A stretch of 64,000 nt of DNA from Rhodocollybia butyracea (taxonomy: Eukaryota > Basidiomycota > Agaricomycetes > Agaricales > Omphalotaceae). The notes under the pieces were generated by a model, which did no database searches, was not told where the DNA came from, and saw only the letters and a list, made by a program, of their open reading frames with translations. Below, piece after piece: positions 37,379-50,104 of this stretch; position 1 is the first letter of the stretch, and every line of letters begins with the position of its first letter. Location: assembly GCA_015501585.1 (NCBI GenBank), contig JADNRY010000048.1:62001-126000 (forward strand), read 5' to 3'. Made by a program: the position numbers and the translations under genes.

Positions 37379-38553
37379 TCATACACCTGTGCCCACCATC
37401 TGTATTGCTTTCGCGATTTGGTCAAAACAGCCCTTGAACCACTTTTCTCTCGAACTTTGACTGGTGGAAGGGAGAACCTCTGGGTCATTCAGAGAAGAGT
37501 TCTCGATTAAGTTCACCAATGAGTTGAACTGATTCAAACGACTTCGAATTGCGTCAATGACGTCCTTCAGAGCATTCAGTTCATCCATGATATATTCGAA
37601 ATCCTGGGGAGAATCCAAGGCAGAGATGAGTTCGTCAGATGCACTGAGCATCGCAGATGATAAGGGTGCGATGCTGTCCAGGTCTGAATTTGACAGGGAA
37701 GAAGAGGCAGATAGTATATCGGATACCACCTTTTTGTGAAGAATATTGCACAATCGCAGGACTATAAGGACCTAAAACATGATAAGACACTGCCGTTCAA
37801 AACTTCTATGCGGAATCTACCTTTTTCGCGCGTTCTAGTTCTTCTTCAGTAAGTGGTTTATTGGGTTCTATCCCCAATTCATCCCATCCGTCTTCCTCGT
37901 CAATGATATCTGTTTCAGATTGTGAATCTTCAATCATATCCCCTACTTCTCTCACACCATCCGCAAGTGCGCCGGCATCCTCGGTCCAAACATGGCGCAC
38001 AGCAGTAAGATTGTCCTTTGGTAGAATATTCCCGGAACGCGCCATTTCGATTAAACTGTGTACAGCACCTGTCCTCACAAGGTATTCATCTCCAGACCTC
38101 TGACGTTTGCCTTCCTCGATTTCCAGAAATGTCGTAGTCAATGCTTGCACAGCGCCCACTACATCAACGACAACCGAAGCGGTTTGTTTGATAAGCGTGG
38201 CGCCGTGAACAGAGGCACTGAACATGTTTGTGCAATGCGAAAGTGCAGCGATGCGTTCTGATAAGCCTTTCAGTGGAGCCAGGCAAGCAGAATAACTGGG
38301 GGATGATGGCTTTAGAGCCAAGGATAATTTTGTCACGGAGCCATATAGAAGAGAAAGCAACGAGAGTAGATCTTTTTGTAGCACAACTAAAGCAGGGACA
38401 TCTTGGTCTTCTTGCGCAAGGGAATTAGATACCGAGTCCCTCGCAGCCTGGCAAGTTTCTACCAGTGCACTGAGCGCTGTACAGACTATAAAAAAGGTCA
38501 GTTTTTTTATAATATACGATGGTGTAAGATTTGCCTTGTTGCTGAGCAGACAT
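37379..38553 (-). CDS. GCIP/CCNDBP1-family protein
   Basis: Exons 38535..38553, 37821..38485 and 37379..37771 give 358 aa. It is a mainly helical protein: LQKDLLSLLSLLYGSVTKLSLAL, FSASVHGATLIKQTA, TTFLEIEEGK, RTGAVHSLIEMAR, NLTAVRHVWTED, DGWDELGIEP and VLIVLRLCNILHKKV. This pattern matches the Grap2/cyclin-D-interacting (GCIP) family, implicated in transcription and cell-cycle control. The first intron would begin GCAAAT (GC-AG). An alternative start at MNFVNSQ with an extra small exon still needs that donor. Divergent from the Yme1 gene, with start codons 104 bp apart. Confidence 0.75.
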
Positions 38554-38657
38554 CAGCGTCAACTTTATGAGTCGGCACTGCCGAGTCACGCGTACACTTT
38601 TACATGCTACTACCTGTGAGTTGACAAAATTCATTTTACAACCGAAATTCATGGTCA

Positions 38658-41600
38658 ATGCAGCTACAGTTTTGTAGTTCTTCGATACGTGCTTCAGCAC
38701 GAACTACTCTTTTGTCTCGGAAAGCAGCCCCATTCCAATCACTACAGACATGGCGCGCTTTGTCAACTTCCTCACTTGTCCCACTTAGAACTTTACGGCC
38801 AACACCAACAACCCCCTTCACTCTCTTGACAGTCCGATGTCTTTCCCTTGGGTCCATATTTTCTCGAAAATCTAATGCGGTACCATCCCCAACTGTTGTG
38901 GCCAATATCACTCGACTAGAAGCTGAGGCGAACGTCTATCCTCACGATACCACCAAACAAATCACCCTTTATCAGGCTCTGCTGGACACTAAACTCAAGT
39001 CTTCTTATGAACTTATCATAAATCGTTGGGAGAAGATGTGTGAATTCGTGCGTGTCTTCGCGTCAGGACGGTCTTGATATTCATAATTGTTTACAGGATC
39101 CTTCTTCTCCCTTGCTTCACTCCGGGGATGCTTTCCGTGTTTACATTGCGTGTCTTGTTAACACTGGGCAGCAAGCTGCTGTAAATGCTGCTGTTCGTCG
39201 TCGGGAGAGTTTACTCAGTGCTCATCCGTTATCTTCCTCAACTGTAACGACGTCCGAAGCGCCTCTCTTAGAAGACAATGCGACATCTGGTGCTGTAGAA
39301 AAGACAGCGGCTGCAACTGCCGCTACTGCTGTAAAAACTTTTAGTTCGAGTCAAGAAATTGCGCAGAGTGTACTGTCCGGCCAAAAAGATCCTATTCAGC
39401 AACGTTCCTCTCAAGATCCCACCCCATTGAATAACCCTTTAACTTTGGGATCTGTCTCAACTACAGCTAATGGATCTCCCATTGAAGTTACCATTGTAGA
39501 ACGTTCGTCACGAAACTTTTCAAGTCTTGTTATTCTGACATCTATTAACAGGTAGAGGATCTTGGGTACCGCGTCTTGTTAGATTTGTCATTACGGTGGC
39601 GGTCGCCTCATTTTGTACGTTGACGGGTTTCTCTCGCGATGAAGTTGAGCCTGACCTTCCACAGTTTTCCTTGTCATTCTATCTGTGTTCTTTGAAAATA
39701 GTGGCCTTATGAAAAATGCACCCCAGCAGTCTCAATTTGAGCCAACACCTGGTCAGACTGTCAAATTTAGTGATGTGCACGGTGTGGATGAGGCCAAGGA
39801 TGTAAGTAACACATAAAGTACTCCGCCCGGTGCTCCCGTTGATGTCCAGTAGGAGCTTCAAGACATTGTTGCTTTTTTGAAGGACCCTTCCATGTTTGCT
39901 AAACTCGGTGGACGACTGCCGAAAGGAGTGCTCCTAACTGGGTTTGTGCTTTCTTGAGGTTTAGACTTGTTACCCAACTAAATCTTCAACAGTCAACCTG
40001 GAACTGGTAAAACCATGCTTGCAAGAGCGGTTGCAGGCGAAGCAGGTGTACCATTCTTTTTCGCATCCGGGTGCTTAATTTCCGCTATCTTTCTGCTATC
40101 CCATTTTCTGATGGACCCTAGATCCGATTTCGAGGAAATGTTTGTTGGCGTAGGAGCGAAGCGAGTTCGAGAGCTTTTTGCCGCCGCAAGGAAGAAGGAA
40201 CCCGCAATTATCTTCATTGATGAGATTGACGCTGTTGGCGGAAAGCGAAATGGACGACACCAGCAATATCTAAAGCAAACTTTGAACCAGTTGCTTACTG
40301 AGATGGACGGTTTCAAGCAGTCTGAGGGCGTCATTGTTATCGCAGCTACTAATGTTCCCGATACACTTGACCCGTGAGCATTTTTCGGCTGGAATCTGTC
40401 AAATCTCAACCTCAACTTTTTTAGTGCACTGATACGACCGGGTCGTTTCGATCGGCATGTTGCCGTACCGCTTCCTGACATTCGCGGGCGAGTTCAGATT
40501 TTACAGCATCATATGAAGAATGTTATTACCGGTAGCGGTAAGTAAGATCAGCACTTTCCTACAGTTACTGACAGGAGTAAATAGATGTCGACGCGATGCG
40601 ACTCGCACGAGGAACCTCTGGATTTTCTGGCGCTGATTTGCAAAACATGGTCAAGTAAGTTTCGTTTAACCAGATGCGCGATCTGGGGCCTCAAATTGTA
40701 TTTCAACAGCCAAGCCGCTGTCAAAGCAGCAAAAGAAGAGGCTTCCAAGGTTACTTTGGATCACTTTGAATGGGCCAGAGTGGGACAGATTTCATTTCCA
40801 CGATGATTTACCCATGCTTAATGCTCTTGAGATAGGATCGAATCATCATGGGTGCTGAGAGGAAGAGCGCATTCATTGATGCGAAGGAGAAGCTCGCGAC
40901 AGCCTATCATGAAGTACATAGCCTACTTCCCTTACCTGCGCATTATTTGAACGCTAATCTTTTACAAGGGAGGACATACCTTGGTAGCTCTCTACACTGA
41001 TGGAGCGACACCTTTACACAAAGTAACTTGTATGCCTCGTGGTCATGCCCTTGGTTATGTTGGTTTTCGTCATTCACCTTCCGCGACACAATCTAAACTT
41101 TCATCAGACTTCGTTCCTACCCGAAAATGACATGAATTCTGTGTCGTATAAACAATATCTCGCACGTATTGATGTTTCTATGGGTGGTCGAGTTGCAGAA
41201 GAACTTAGTACGATCTTCCTGTGTTTTAAATGTTCACCGGACTAATTACTCCTTTAGTATATGGAGCGGATGGAATAACCAGTGGAGCAAGCTCAGATAT
41301 CAGGAGTGCCAGCGGAGTCGCTAGGAGTATGGTCAAAGTAAGCGCTCTTCCCATTAAATTCAGAAAAACATTACACTTACTGTTCTCGATAGCTATTTGG
41401 TTTCTCCAAACTGGGCCCTGTCTTCTATGATGACAACGTGGATTTGAGCCCAAAAAGAAAAGATGAAATCGAAGAGGAAGTCACCAAGTCTGTGTCTCTT
41501 TGTATGGTTCATTCTAGCTATTGACCATGATGTTGTAGACTCATCAAGGCTGGCGAAGCTCGAGCTACGGCCCTTCTGAAATCCAAAATGGATGAGTTAC

Positions 41601-41791
41601 ATCGGGTATGCTTCGCTTTCTCTACTTGGAATAATATCATTCAGGTGCTCTCATTGTTCTAGCTTGCACACGCTCTTGTCGAGCATGAGACCTTGGACAA
41701 AGACGAAGTTGCCCGCGTTATCAAAGGTGAACGTATACGCAATGTATCCGAAATTTTGGAGGAGGAACTCACGAAATCTTCAACCTCGTGA
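38658..41791 (+). CDS. YME1: Mitochondrial i-AAA protease (FtsH/M41)
   Basis: ATP-dependent zinc metalloprotease of the inner membrane facing the intermembrane space. Seventeen exons from 38658..39047 to 41663..41791 give 768 aa. The long presequence is Ser/Arg-rich. One membrane segment lies around [23 protein letters not shown] motifs: Walker A GQPGTGKT (usual GPPGTGKT), Walker [30 protein letters not shown]. Protease motif HEGGH, then [23 protein letters not shown] and [14 protein letters not shown]. The C-terminus ends [20 protein letters not shown]. All exon phases join without a break. It is divergent from the GCIP gene and shares its short promoter. Confidence 0.95.
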
Positions 41792-42786
41792 TAAATCTCC
41801 TTTGGTACCTTCCTTCCGCGTTCGTCACAATCTCACATCTGCTCGTGATAGGTAATTCGTTCAGGTCAATGATATATGTTCCAATTCGAGGTCCTTATCT
41901 GCCTTGTTTAGTTCACGAGTACATACTAATAATACTTGAATCTAATATGAATTAGTTGCTCTCACCTCGGTTAAATAAGCAAGTGTATGTACATGAAGGC
42001 TACTCGTAACTTACGCAGGGGGTTGTTTCTGAGGAGAAGATCTGACATGGCTAACCTGGGCGTGTGCTAATTTCACGAGGTGACCCGTACTAGTCCGGAA
42101 GTGGACAGACACATCAGTAGGTTGTGTCTTTCCATCAGCTCGCACGCATGCATGGCGTACAAACTCGTACAAAGCGGACTACGTTCGGTCTGCCATTCGG
42201 TGCTTACAATATTTCAATAGGTGCACTTAACAACTGGAGTCCTGGCCTATGTATTAAACCGAAGTGGTCGCAGCGAAAAATTCGGGACTATTTTTTATAA
42301 TTAGGCTCCTTGTTTTTCGCCAGACTTGGGGGTGCAAACTGCAGTTCCTGTGGCGAAAACATCCAGCAAGGCGGCGCGCGATGGCCTAAAACAGGATTCG
42401 AACGGGACAAGGGTCCACGGATTAGAGGATTGAATATTGAATTGAAAAAAAAAGGGAAATGAATTATCGAAAAGTTATGATGCTCAGGTCTTCCCTTTCG
42501 AACACCTTACACGCGCCATTTACTAATATGAATCCATGTTCCAGAGTTCCTTTCCGACCACAAAGCGCGGGCCTGGCAATTTGCCGTTTATAAAATGAAC
42601 TCTTGTAAATTAGTTTGGACGTAGTTTTTGAGATTTCTACACTGTGAGTGGTTAATCTTTCTTTCGCTCCATTCTCTAATCTTCCAGCGTTCCAGTCAAC
42701 ACCTATACCCCTCCAGCGTCCTCACAGACCTCAGTGACTCTACCCCAGCATTAGAAGACCCTCTCTTCAACCCTCCTCATACACCA
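41792..42786. other. Intergenic stretch, no gene supported
   Basis: About 1 kb between the Yme1 stop and the Cys-rich gene. No domain and no tRNA fold. A GTTCGAATCC-like box near 42395 (minus strand) has no pairing T-stem. Confidence 0.4.
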
Positions 42787-43061
42787 ATGTGTTTCCGTCG
42801 GCTTCGTTTTGTGCGGTCCACCGTATGTGGCCACTTGACTTTCACCGGAGAAACCATCGTAGATTGTGGTTCTCGCATCTGCCATATAAGCAGTATGCAT
42901 CCATCTTCCTGTGGTTCCTCACGGGCTCCTTGCAATTGTAAACGATATTATGATCAGCCACAGCGGATCGTCACGAATGAGGTTGAGTTAGCTTTCTTTC
43001 AATCGCACCTATGTGCTCACCGTTGGCTTAGGTCCCGGGGAAGTGCGCGCAATGCTCATGA
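42787..43061 (+). CDS. Small Cys-rich protein, 74 aa, CGH...HPxxC...CxxC
   Basis: Exons 42787..42981 and 43032..43061. The start MCFRRLRFVRSTVCGHLTF is followed by DCGSRICHISSMHPSSCG, PCNCKRYYDQPQRIVTNE and, after a 50-nt intron, VPGKCAQCS. Spacing of Cys and His (CGH, C...C, HPxxC, CxC, CxxC) suggests zinc binding. From memory, similar short proteins starting MCFRR or MCIRR are common and multi-copy in mushroom genomes, with no known function. No signal peptide, so probably cytosolic. The longer unspliced frame upstream (from 42628) is not needed. Confidence 0.7.
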
Positions 43062-43154
43062 CATGCGATATTCTTTATTGTCACGCATATTCACGACTTG
43101 CCAACGATCTACGTATATTATTGCTATTCCTATCTGTATCATAGACTGTCTCGC

Positions 43155-46100
43155 TCAGCTGTCCATATCAAAATCAATCAACATTTGGTCACTGATACCC
43201 CCATCACCAAAGTCCTCTTCGGCCACAACGTTCTGGTTCTCAGCTTCGGCCACGAGTTTCGCCTGCGCTTTGAGGATGTCATCCAATGTCCACAAGGAGA
43301 CGCCAGTTTGATTCTCATTGGGGTTTTGTGAGATCGTGCGCATAAAAAGTTTCGACAGTGTGAGCGCCATGTCAGTGGAAAGATTGGACGCGGTCTCTGT
43401 AATGTATTGATTTATCCAACGGGGAAGTTTTGCTCTCTTGTCCGCCCTTGCAAACCGCTACAGGATCCCCAGGTCAACGCAATTGAAAACAGTATGTAAT
43501 ACATGAATTACTGACCTTGTCCGCAAAAACCATCAGTCCCCAATCAGTTTTACCTCGTAGGACACGCCCCACGCACTGTGCGGCGTTTCTCATTGCGTCG
43601 AATCCTAAAAACTCAGACTCTCGTATTCGGTAGGCATCACGCAAATACTCCAGTCTCGCTTTCAAGATACGGCTTTCCGTATATTGGTATGGGACGCTAA
43701 ACAACCCTTCCTCAGTACAGATTAAAAGTTTGACAATCAGAAATCGCACCCGAACATAATGACAGCGCGTCCATAATTATGGTCGAAATCGATACCCTCG
43801 GATACTTTACCTCGCGCAACAGATAAAAGTACAGCACCACGTCCATTGTCACATGCCTGGAAAGGGTCAGCCAGTCGCATGGGGTGAAGAAGGACACGAC
43901 TGACGCGTCGGTAATTCTCCAATGCAATGCTAGTTTCATTAGCATCGGGAGTTTCAACAAAAATTAGTTTGTTTTTCCAAACTTCGTTGAGTATGCCCTA
44001 TAGATTTCAAACAAGACAGTAGCTAAGGTGTGATGAAGATGAAAGAAAATTCGCCACACCAACCATGTCGTTCCAAGCGGCCACGATTGATTCCATGTAC
44101 AGATAGCTCGGAAAAAAGGCCACAATGCCATCGGGGACAATCTTACTATACTCAATGAGTATACTTCCAAAGTTGCGAACAACTGCTGGGTCATTCCTGA
44201 CTTCGAATCGCGAACTAATGGCGACTTGGTCGCTTCCTCGAGTTATGACCTTGACACATATGCTAGTATGAGATTGAGGTATCTTTGCGAGAACAGGACA
44301 AACCAGAGGCAAGAACGCATTACGCGTCAACGTCATGGGGTACGTTTCCTGTACGACCGGCGTAAATTGAAGCATTTTGGGATACATATCCAAAGGCGAT
44401 ATTGTCCCAGATGTGATCACTACGCTACTGAATCGCTCGAAAATAGGTTTAATCGCTAGCGACGGGTCAAGACATCTATATAAAAATCAATGAAATCGGT
44501 TGGTAACCCCAAGAGAAAAACTAACGTGAAATGAAATATAGGATTTGGCACCGTTGCAGAATCGGTCTCAAATGGCTCCAGAATAAGCAAGAACCCTTCA
44601 TGAAGTATTCAGTAGCTTCCGGTGATTTCGCAAAGATTTTCGTACCTTTTTCGTATGTCGAGACTAGCGTGGCAAAACCAGCAACTTTTTGGAGGGCTGC
44701 ATGTTCATCCAATCGACTCAACTCCAGTGTTCGTATCAAGGACTGTAGACGCTCTGCACAGAATCTGACAGGATCTCAATCGAAATGAAAACCTCGAAAT
44801 GTTAGAAGGACTAACCGTAGAGGGCGCCGTTCAATATATGTGATGTCTTTTAGGTGTTGTAAGAACGAAAGTGGTGTTTCTGCTACCACATGGAGAACAC
44901 GCATCCTGGTCTACAACAAGTGTAAAGTTCAACAGTTAAATATCCGAAATTAACGGAATGGACCTTGAGATACTCCACGAAACGCTTTAGAAAAGCGACG
45001 AAATGTTCGGCCTTTCTGATGTTTCCGGGAATAGCTTCATGCAATAAGTCCTCAGGTAGCACTGGGAATAAAATAATGAGTATCAGCTCTATCCCACAGT
45101 GGGGATACCATACCTGGCGCGGTCATAAATCCATCATTGTCTTCAGCATCCGCAGAACTATCTTGTAATCCTTCGACCAGCTTGGCATATTCATTTTGTA
45201 GTTTAGCGGCGTCAGTCACTTTTATTCTGGCACAGGTCAGACTACACTCAGAGAACAAGATGACTGCCACTAACTCTTCAATTTTGTCACTCAGCTTGCC
45301 AATACTACGTGCAGCCGAATCTAACATGGGTCTAGTAAGATCGATACTTAACGACTCAATACAGACATTATCTGGGGGATCGGTAGTGTCATTTATATTG
45401 GTCGCATGAGATCGAGATACAGGACCAACCGATATTGTGAGCCTCATCGAACACGACAATGGCGTCCTTCGACATTTCTTTGGAAACTTGCTCGGCAACT
45501 TTGGGGTCCAGGAGATAGTGAAATGAATAGATAATGATATCCACAAAAGGAAGCTGTAAATATCCAGGAGTCAAGTTTATGAAGACTAAACCGATCAAGT
45601 AGGTACTTACCATTCTACGAACAGTAAAATATGGACATGTCGTGTTATCCCTTCCGTGCTGCAAAACGTCTGCCAATGTCATTATACCTTGAGGAACCAG
45701 ATTTCCCGGTTCAAGTTTTCCAAGATTCTTGAGAAAAAGATAATGATTTGAGAAGGGCCATGTGAACAGGGAAAAGATCGGACCTCATGCCAATCACACA
45801 AGTCGACGGACCCGGGATCTGCTCTCCCTTTTTCGCAAGTGGCTGAATTGGTCAAGTCACGACACCGAGCATCCACAACTTTTCCCTTCTTCTCCTTTGA
45901 GACCTGGAGGGAAGGATGAGATCCGAGCTTGATGTCAACGACCAAGCCCCTCGTACCTCGGGGTGAATACAGAGATTCTTCCGGCTCGTGAGCCCCAGTC
46001 CAGTGAAGCTCCGCTCTTTCTCTTTCTCTTCTTCTGTTTCGGCACATGATATACGATAAGCCATAAGTCTCTTCAATTCGGCCAGGGCTTTTTCGATTTC

Positions 46101-46530
46101 AGGGACTGTCCGGGAGCAGTATATGAGCTTTCTTCGGGTGGGGTAGAACTAAAGCGGAAGGATGAGCGAATTTACAGAAGAATGATACAACGGCGCACTT
46201 GTTGATATGAAACAATAAGAGACAGCAGCGAAACAGTCTTCCCAGTCCCAGAGGGCATTTCTAACACGCAGTGGCCCTACGAGCATATCAAGCCTACTCG
46301 TCTGGTTAATCCTTGTAGTCATTTACCGTAGCATCCAGGGTTCGCTTAAGGTCGCACATGTACGCATATTGTTCTGCAACGTCTATGAGGCTTCGAGCTT
46401 GGGAGATCCTTTGACTTCATACCTGGATATATCCGGTCATAAGGGAAGATAATCTGGAGCTTTTTTATGGAAACAACGTTGGTCAAAAACCGAATTGGCT
46501 CACAGGAAGGTTGTCGATATGGAATTTCAT
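43155..46530 (-). CDS. RAD3: TFIIH DNA helicase Rad3/XPD
   Basis: 5'-3' helicase with an iron-sulphur cluster, acting in nucleotide excision repair and transcription initiation. The start MKFHIDNLP is followed by [18 protein letters not shown] and the Walker A loop [20 protein letters not shown]. Fe-S ligands: [18 protein letters not shown] and TTCPYF. DEAH box VVFDEAHNI; arch region; [62 protein letters not shown]. The end is [14 protein letters not shown] then SLWTLDDIL. About 15-20 small exons; the whole motif series is in order and I saw no frame break, though I did not verify each junction. Essential in yeast. Confidence 0.95.
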
Positions 46531-47669
46531 GGTCTGGACCAGCGCTAATTTTTATAAGCCAAGCGTCTAGTTTTAGGTAGCTCGGGCACGTGACACGAGT
46601 CAATCGCGTCATCGCACTATTATTGACCATGATCAGAGCCACCAGCTTTAGGTAGGTAGGTAGGTAGGTTTAACCGGCACGGTCCCATTTAGAAACAGCC
46701 GGGTTCCACGCTACACATATTGCGCCTGGGATATGTGCCGCGGGCATCTAACCTCAACGCTGCTGTGTTGAGAGGCTGGTTCCTCCGGACGCACAACGCT
46801 GATGTTAGACACGATAAAGAGATGTCACTATAGAAGTGAACTGAGGCGCTCTACTAATATAAGGGCCGTGGGGGCTAACGACATTCGGCTGTTTGCATCA
46901 TTAATCGTCAAGATACAGTGCACCAGTCTACCATATGGTCTTCACAGGGACACTTAATCCAATGGCCCAGCATCCATTTCTTCACTTAGCAACCTTTGCA
47001 AGGACAACACAAACTTTTCACTAACTTTATCATTAGATGGGTTGGGTGCAGTGAATGATTTGAGTCGGTCTCGGTATATTCAGAAAGGAATGATATGGAA
47101 CGTTTCCGTGTGATGCTAACGGTTACTGGAGATGTTTATACAATATTTCCAAACTTTTCGGAAGTCCCATATCGTTATAGAAGCTATTGATTACAGCCGA
47201 CGATGCATGTGCAATGTTGACACGCAGTGAAAAGAAAGGGGCTAGTCCATTGGCGTCGACTACTACTTCCACGTCGTCTAAGCCTGCGAAAAAATACTGC
47301 CTAAGGTCACATATTGGCCTTTACGAGTCTATCTGTGCTATACCGAGTCCACATTTCACCATTTTCGAGCCCTTTTTCTCGTTAATGAGGTTTAGGCGCT
47401 CTTAGTGTACAGGTTGTTATTCAAAATCAGATAGGTAATTGTCCGACAAACGTAGTTTTGAGCAAGTGCAGATCTCTGAATGAAAAGTCCAATCGTGCTT
47501 TAAAATAGATACGTTTTAAAGGTTCTATATACAGTAAAGTGTCTTGAAATACAAAGCGTCAATAGTAGCTTGGTCTTCACAACCCGGGTACGCCGCGCAA
47601 AGGTCATGGTCACTGACAGGGGCCCAAAATCCGAAGCGAAAAGGACTCGGAGCATGTACAGACGCTTAT
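46531..47669. other. Intergenic stretch with a short TAGG microsatellite
   Basis: Spacer between the Rad3 start and the GH5-like stop. TAGG is repeated about five times at 46650-46669. The 72-codon frame at 47187-47405 shows no domain. Confidence 0.4.
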
Positions 47670-50104
47670 TTAAACATTGATGACGGGTTGGGCAGCGTTT
47701 TGAATGATGCCTTGCACTTCGCTGTTCCTGTAAGTACAAACATTGGTTAGTGATTATCTTAAGAATCTACCGCAGGATGTACGCACGTAACACCTTGGGG
47801 AGAATACCCATCGTTAGGCGATTGTCCAGCTTGATCAGCGTTTTGACTTTGGCCCGCAGTATCGCTGTTCGGGGAGATTGGCGTACCAGCCTCAGCGGTC
47901 AGGTTGCCTTGAGACCACTGGTATTGCAGCAGTCCGGATACTCCCGCACTCTGGCCAGCTATGTATCGACGAATCAGAATCGTGATTTGTCAGGAAGAGT
48001 ATCACGACCTCGACTTACCGTTGAACCATGAAGTGTACGCAGTGGCCTGCTGGCTGTCGGTGACAAATCCTTGCGTGGAGTCGGGGTTACCAGCAGTAGA
48101 CGTACTACTAGGACTAGCAACGCTGCTGGTACTCGTACCTGTCGCTGTCGCGGCTGAAATACAAATCAGAAACGTCTGAAAAAGAACAGGTAAATCTGCT
48201 CACTTAAGTTAGCAAATGGAGCTATGGTAGTGTTGAAAGGTACGAAGAACGGAGCATTCGCTTGAGTTACTAAACCAAAGGCGATTAATATCACCGGTTT
48301 ATTGTAGCTGAATAGTACGATTAGAACTAGATTGCAATAATGAGCCATTCAGCTATACTCACAGCGCAGCGAGTTCTCCTTGCAGCGTGATCCAGTCGAT
48401 TCCAGCCTGCAAAGTATTGTTGAACGCAGAAAGACTGGGATCGCTTGGGAAATCTATCGAAATCGTTCAATCAACTATAGGACCAAACATGAAAAAACAT
48501 ACAGGTATTTTGATCAGGGAACAGTTGAAAAGAGCCAAAACCGATGTTTCCATTTCCTAGGATGTCTGCGGCATCAACACCTTGAGATCCATCGAAAGCG
48601 GGGCCAACTTGTTGAACATCATTGGGGTCGGGAAGGTTTTGCCGTCTAGTTGCTGTCGGTATTTAAGCCGTACATTCAGTGAACAAAACTGCGATTTCTT
48701 TTTGACTCACGAGTAGAAAGCCATCGTCCACGGACACGAATACCTTGTCCCTCTTCCTCCGATTTGGGTAAGAGAGCCCTTGTCCTCTTCCATTGCTCCC
48801 GTCTGTCCTGGATTATACGCTTGCTTGTCAACGGTTTCACAGTGCGACGGCGATTGACAGCGCGCGGAGAAGGTTGAGCTGGCGGGGTTGGGGTTGGCAC
48901 TGGATTGCGTTTTGGACAATCAGGACATAGATATCCTTGTGAGCTATGAAGATGCGTGAGTTATCAGTGGAAGAGACAAAAGAACAGAGACGTACCCAGA
49001 GGAAATCAAGTGATTCGGGTCGACTGCACGGATGTTGTCGGAGATGGTCTTATGCCATTTAGTGATATTTAGAGTCGTACAAGTCGGAGCTCCTGCAATG
49101 GAAGAGTTACATCTCGGGTCATTGGCGATTTCCCAAGACAGGACCGCGGTGTGATTCACATATCGAGAGGCAATCGTTGCGGTGTAGTTCATGAAAGTAT
49201 CTATGAAGGTCTGATTCGTGTAAAACTCGTCATGGGTTTTCCCCCAAATTGCCGTATGTAAGTGTCGATTCCTCCATAATCATTGCTGAGAAAGTTCCTG
49301 GGACGAGAGGTGTTTTGAGCAGGATCTACTGCGGCACGGTTCTGGAAACCACGACTCTGAACTGAGTTTTCGAGGCTGGCTGTTTATAATGTTAGAGAGT
49401 GTACAGCACAGGAAAGTGTTTGTTCATTACTGATAGAATCCGTTAGGTTATCGGTGGCCAATGGTGCCCAGTTGTTCGTAAGAGTAAGCAGGACGTAGAT
49501 CCCAAATCGTTGCGCGTTGTCGAGAACCATATCGAGTTTCTGAAGACCATTGGTGCCGTTGTTGATAGTCGTCGTCCCATTGCTGTTAATGAGCTGGAAC
49601 CAGGTCCCGTTCTCAGGTATGACTTCTACATCTATAGATCTTTGATTCAGGACAAGGTGTTCTACATGGTTTGATTCTAAAAGCATACCGTTGAATGCCT
49701 GCAGATAACTCGATTCTTCAGGTATTGGGGAAGAAAAGTAAAGGACGTACCCAGACCCTCACTACCGTTATTCCGAGAGCAGATATGTTAGATAATGTGT
49801 TGATGATATCTTGCTCTGCTAACGCTATCAGGAAGGAAAAGATGCACTGATTGAAGTGAACGAGCCTTCATTGAGGGTAGTAAGCCAGTATGCGTTGGTT
49901 CCAACGAACTCGAAATCACTAGAGCAAGATTTATGGAGGCGAAAAAGAGCTTATAAATTAATCTTTTTACCTTCCGTTGACAGTAAATTTCGTGCCATCG
50001 GTATTAACAAACGACGGAGATGCTCTCTTGACTGTCTTCGTAGGGGCTGCTGCGTAGCCCAGAAGAGCGCAAGCGAGAACCGTACAGAACTTCGTCAGCT
50101 TCAT
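47670..50104 (-). CDS. GH5 mannanase-like secreted protein lacking catalytic glutamates
   Basis: The start MKLTKFCTVLACALLGYAAA is a signal peptide with a KR site after it. The fold of GH5_7 endo-mannanases is followed in order: FVNTDGTKFTVNG, VVRVWAFNG, WFQL, NAQRFGIYVLLTLTNNW, NDYGG, FMNYTATIASRYVNHTAVLSWEIAN, NITKWHKTIS...VDPNHLISSG, GFGSFQLFPDQ, then KPVILIAFG and a Ser/Thr-rich tail. Active family members have NEPRC, FHLYP and LEEYG or LEEFG. Here these read NDPRC, FQLFP and LIAFG, so both catalytic Glu and an active-site His are replaced. The gene is intact with many introns, which suggests a pseudoenzyme (binding or regulatory), not decay. Stop at 47672..47670. Confidence 0.85.

Noticed and set aside
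42390..42420. A second B-box-like GTTCGAATCC on the minus strand
   Set aside because: The bases around it do not pair into a T-stem and no acceptor stem is present.
42628..43311. A 227-codon plus-strand frame over the Cys-rich gene
   Set aside because: The Cys-rich core is better explained by two exons starting at MCFRR; the remainder overlaps the Rad3 3' end in the wrong strand.
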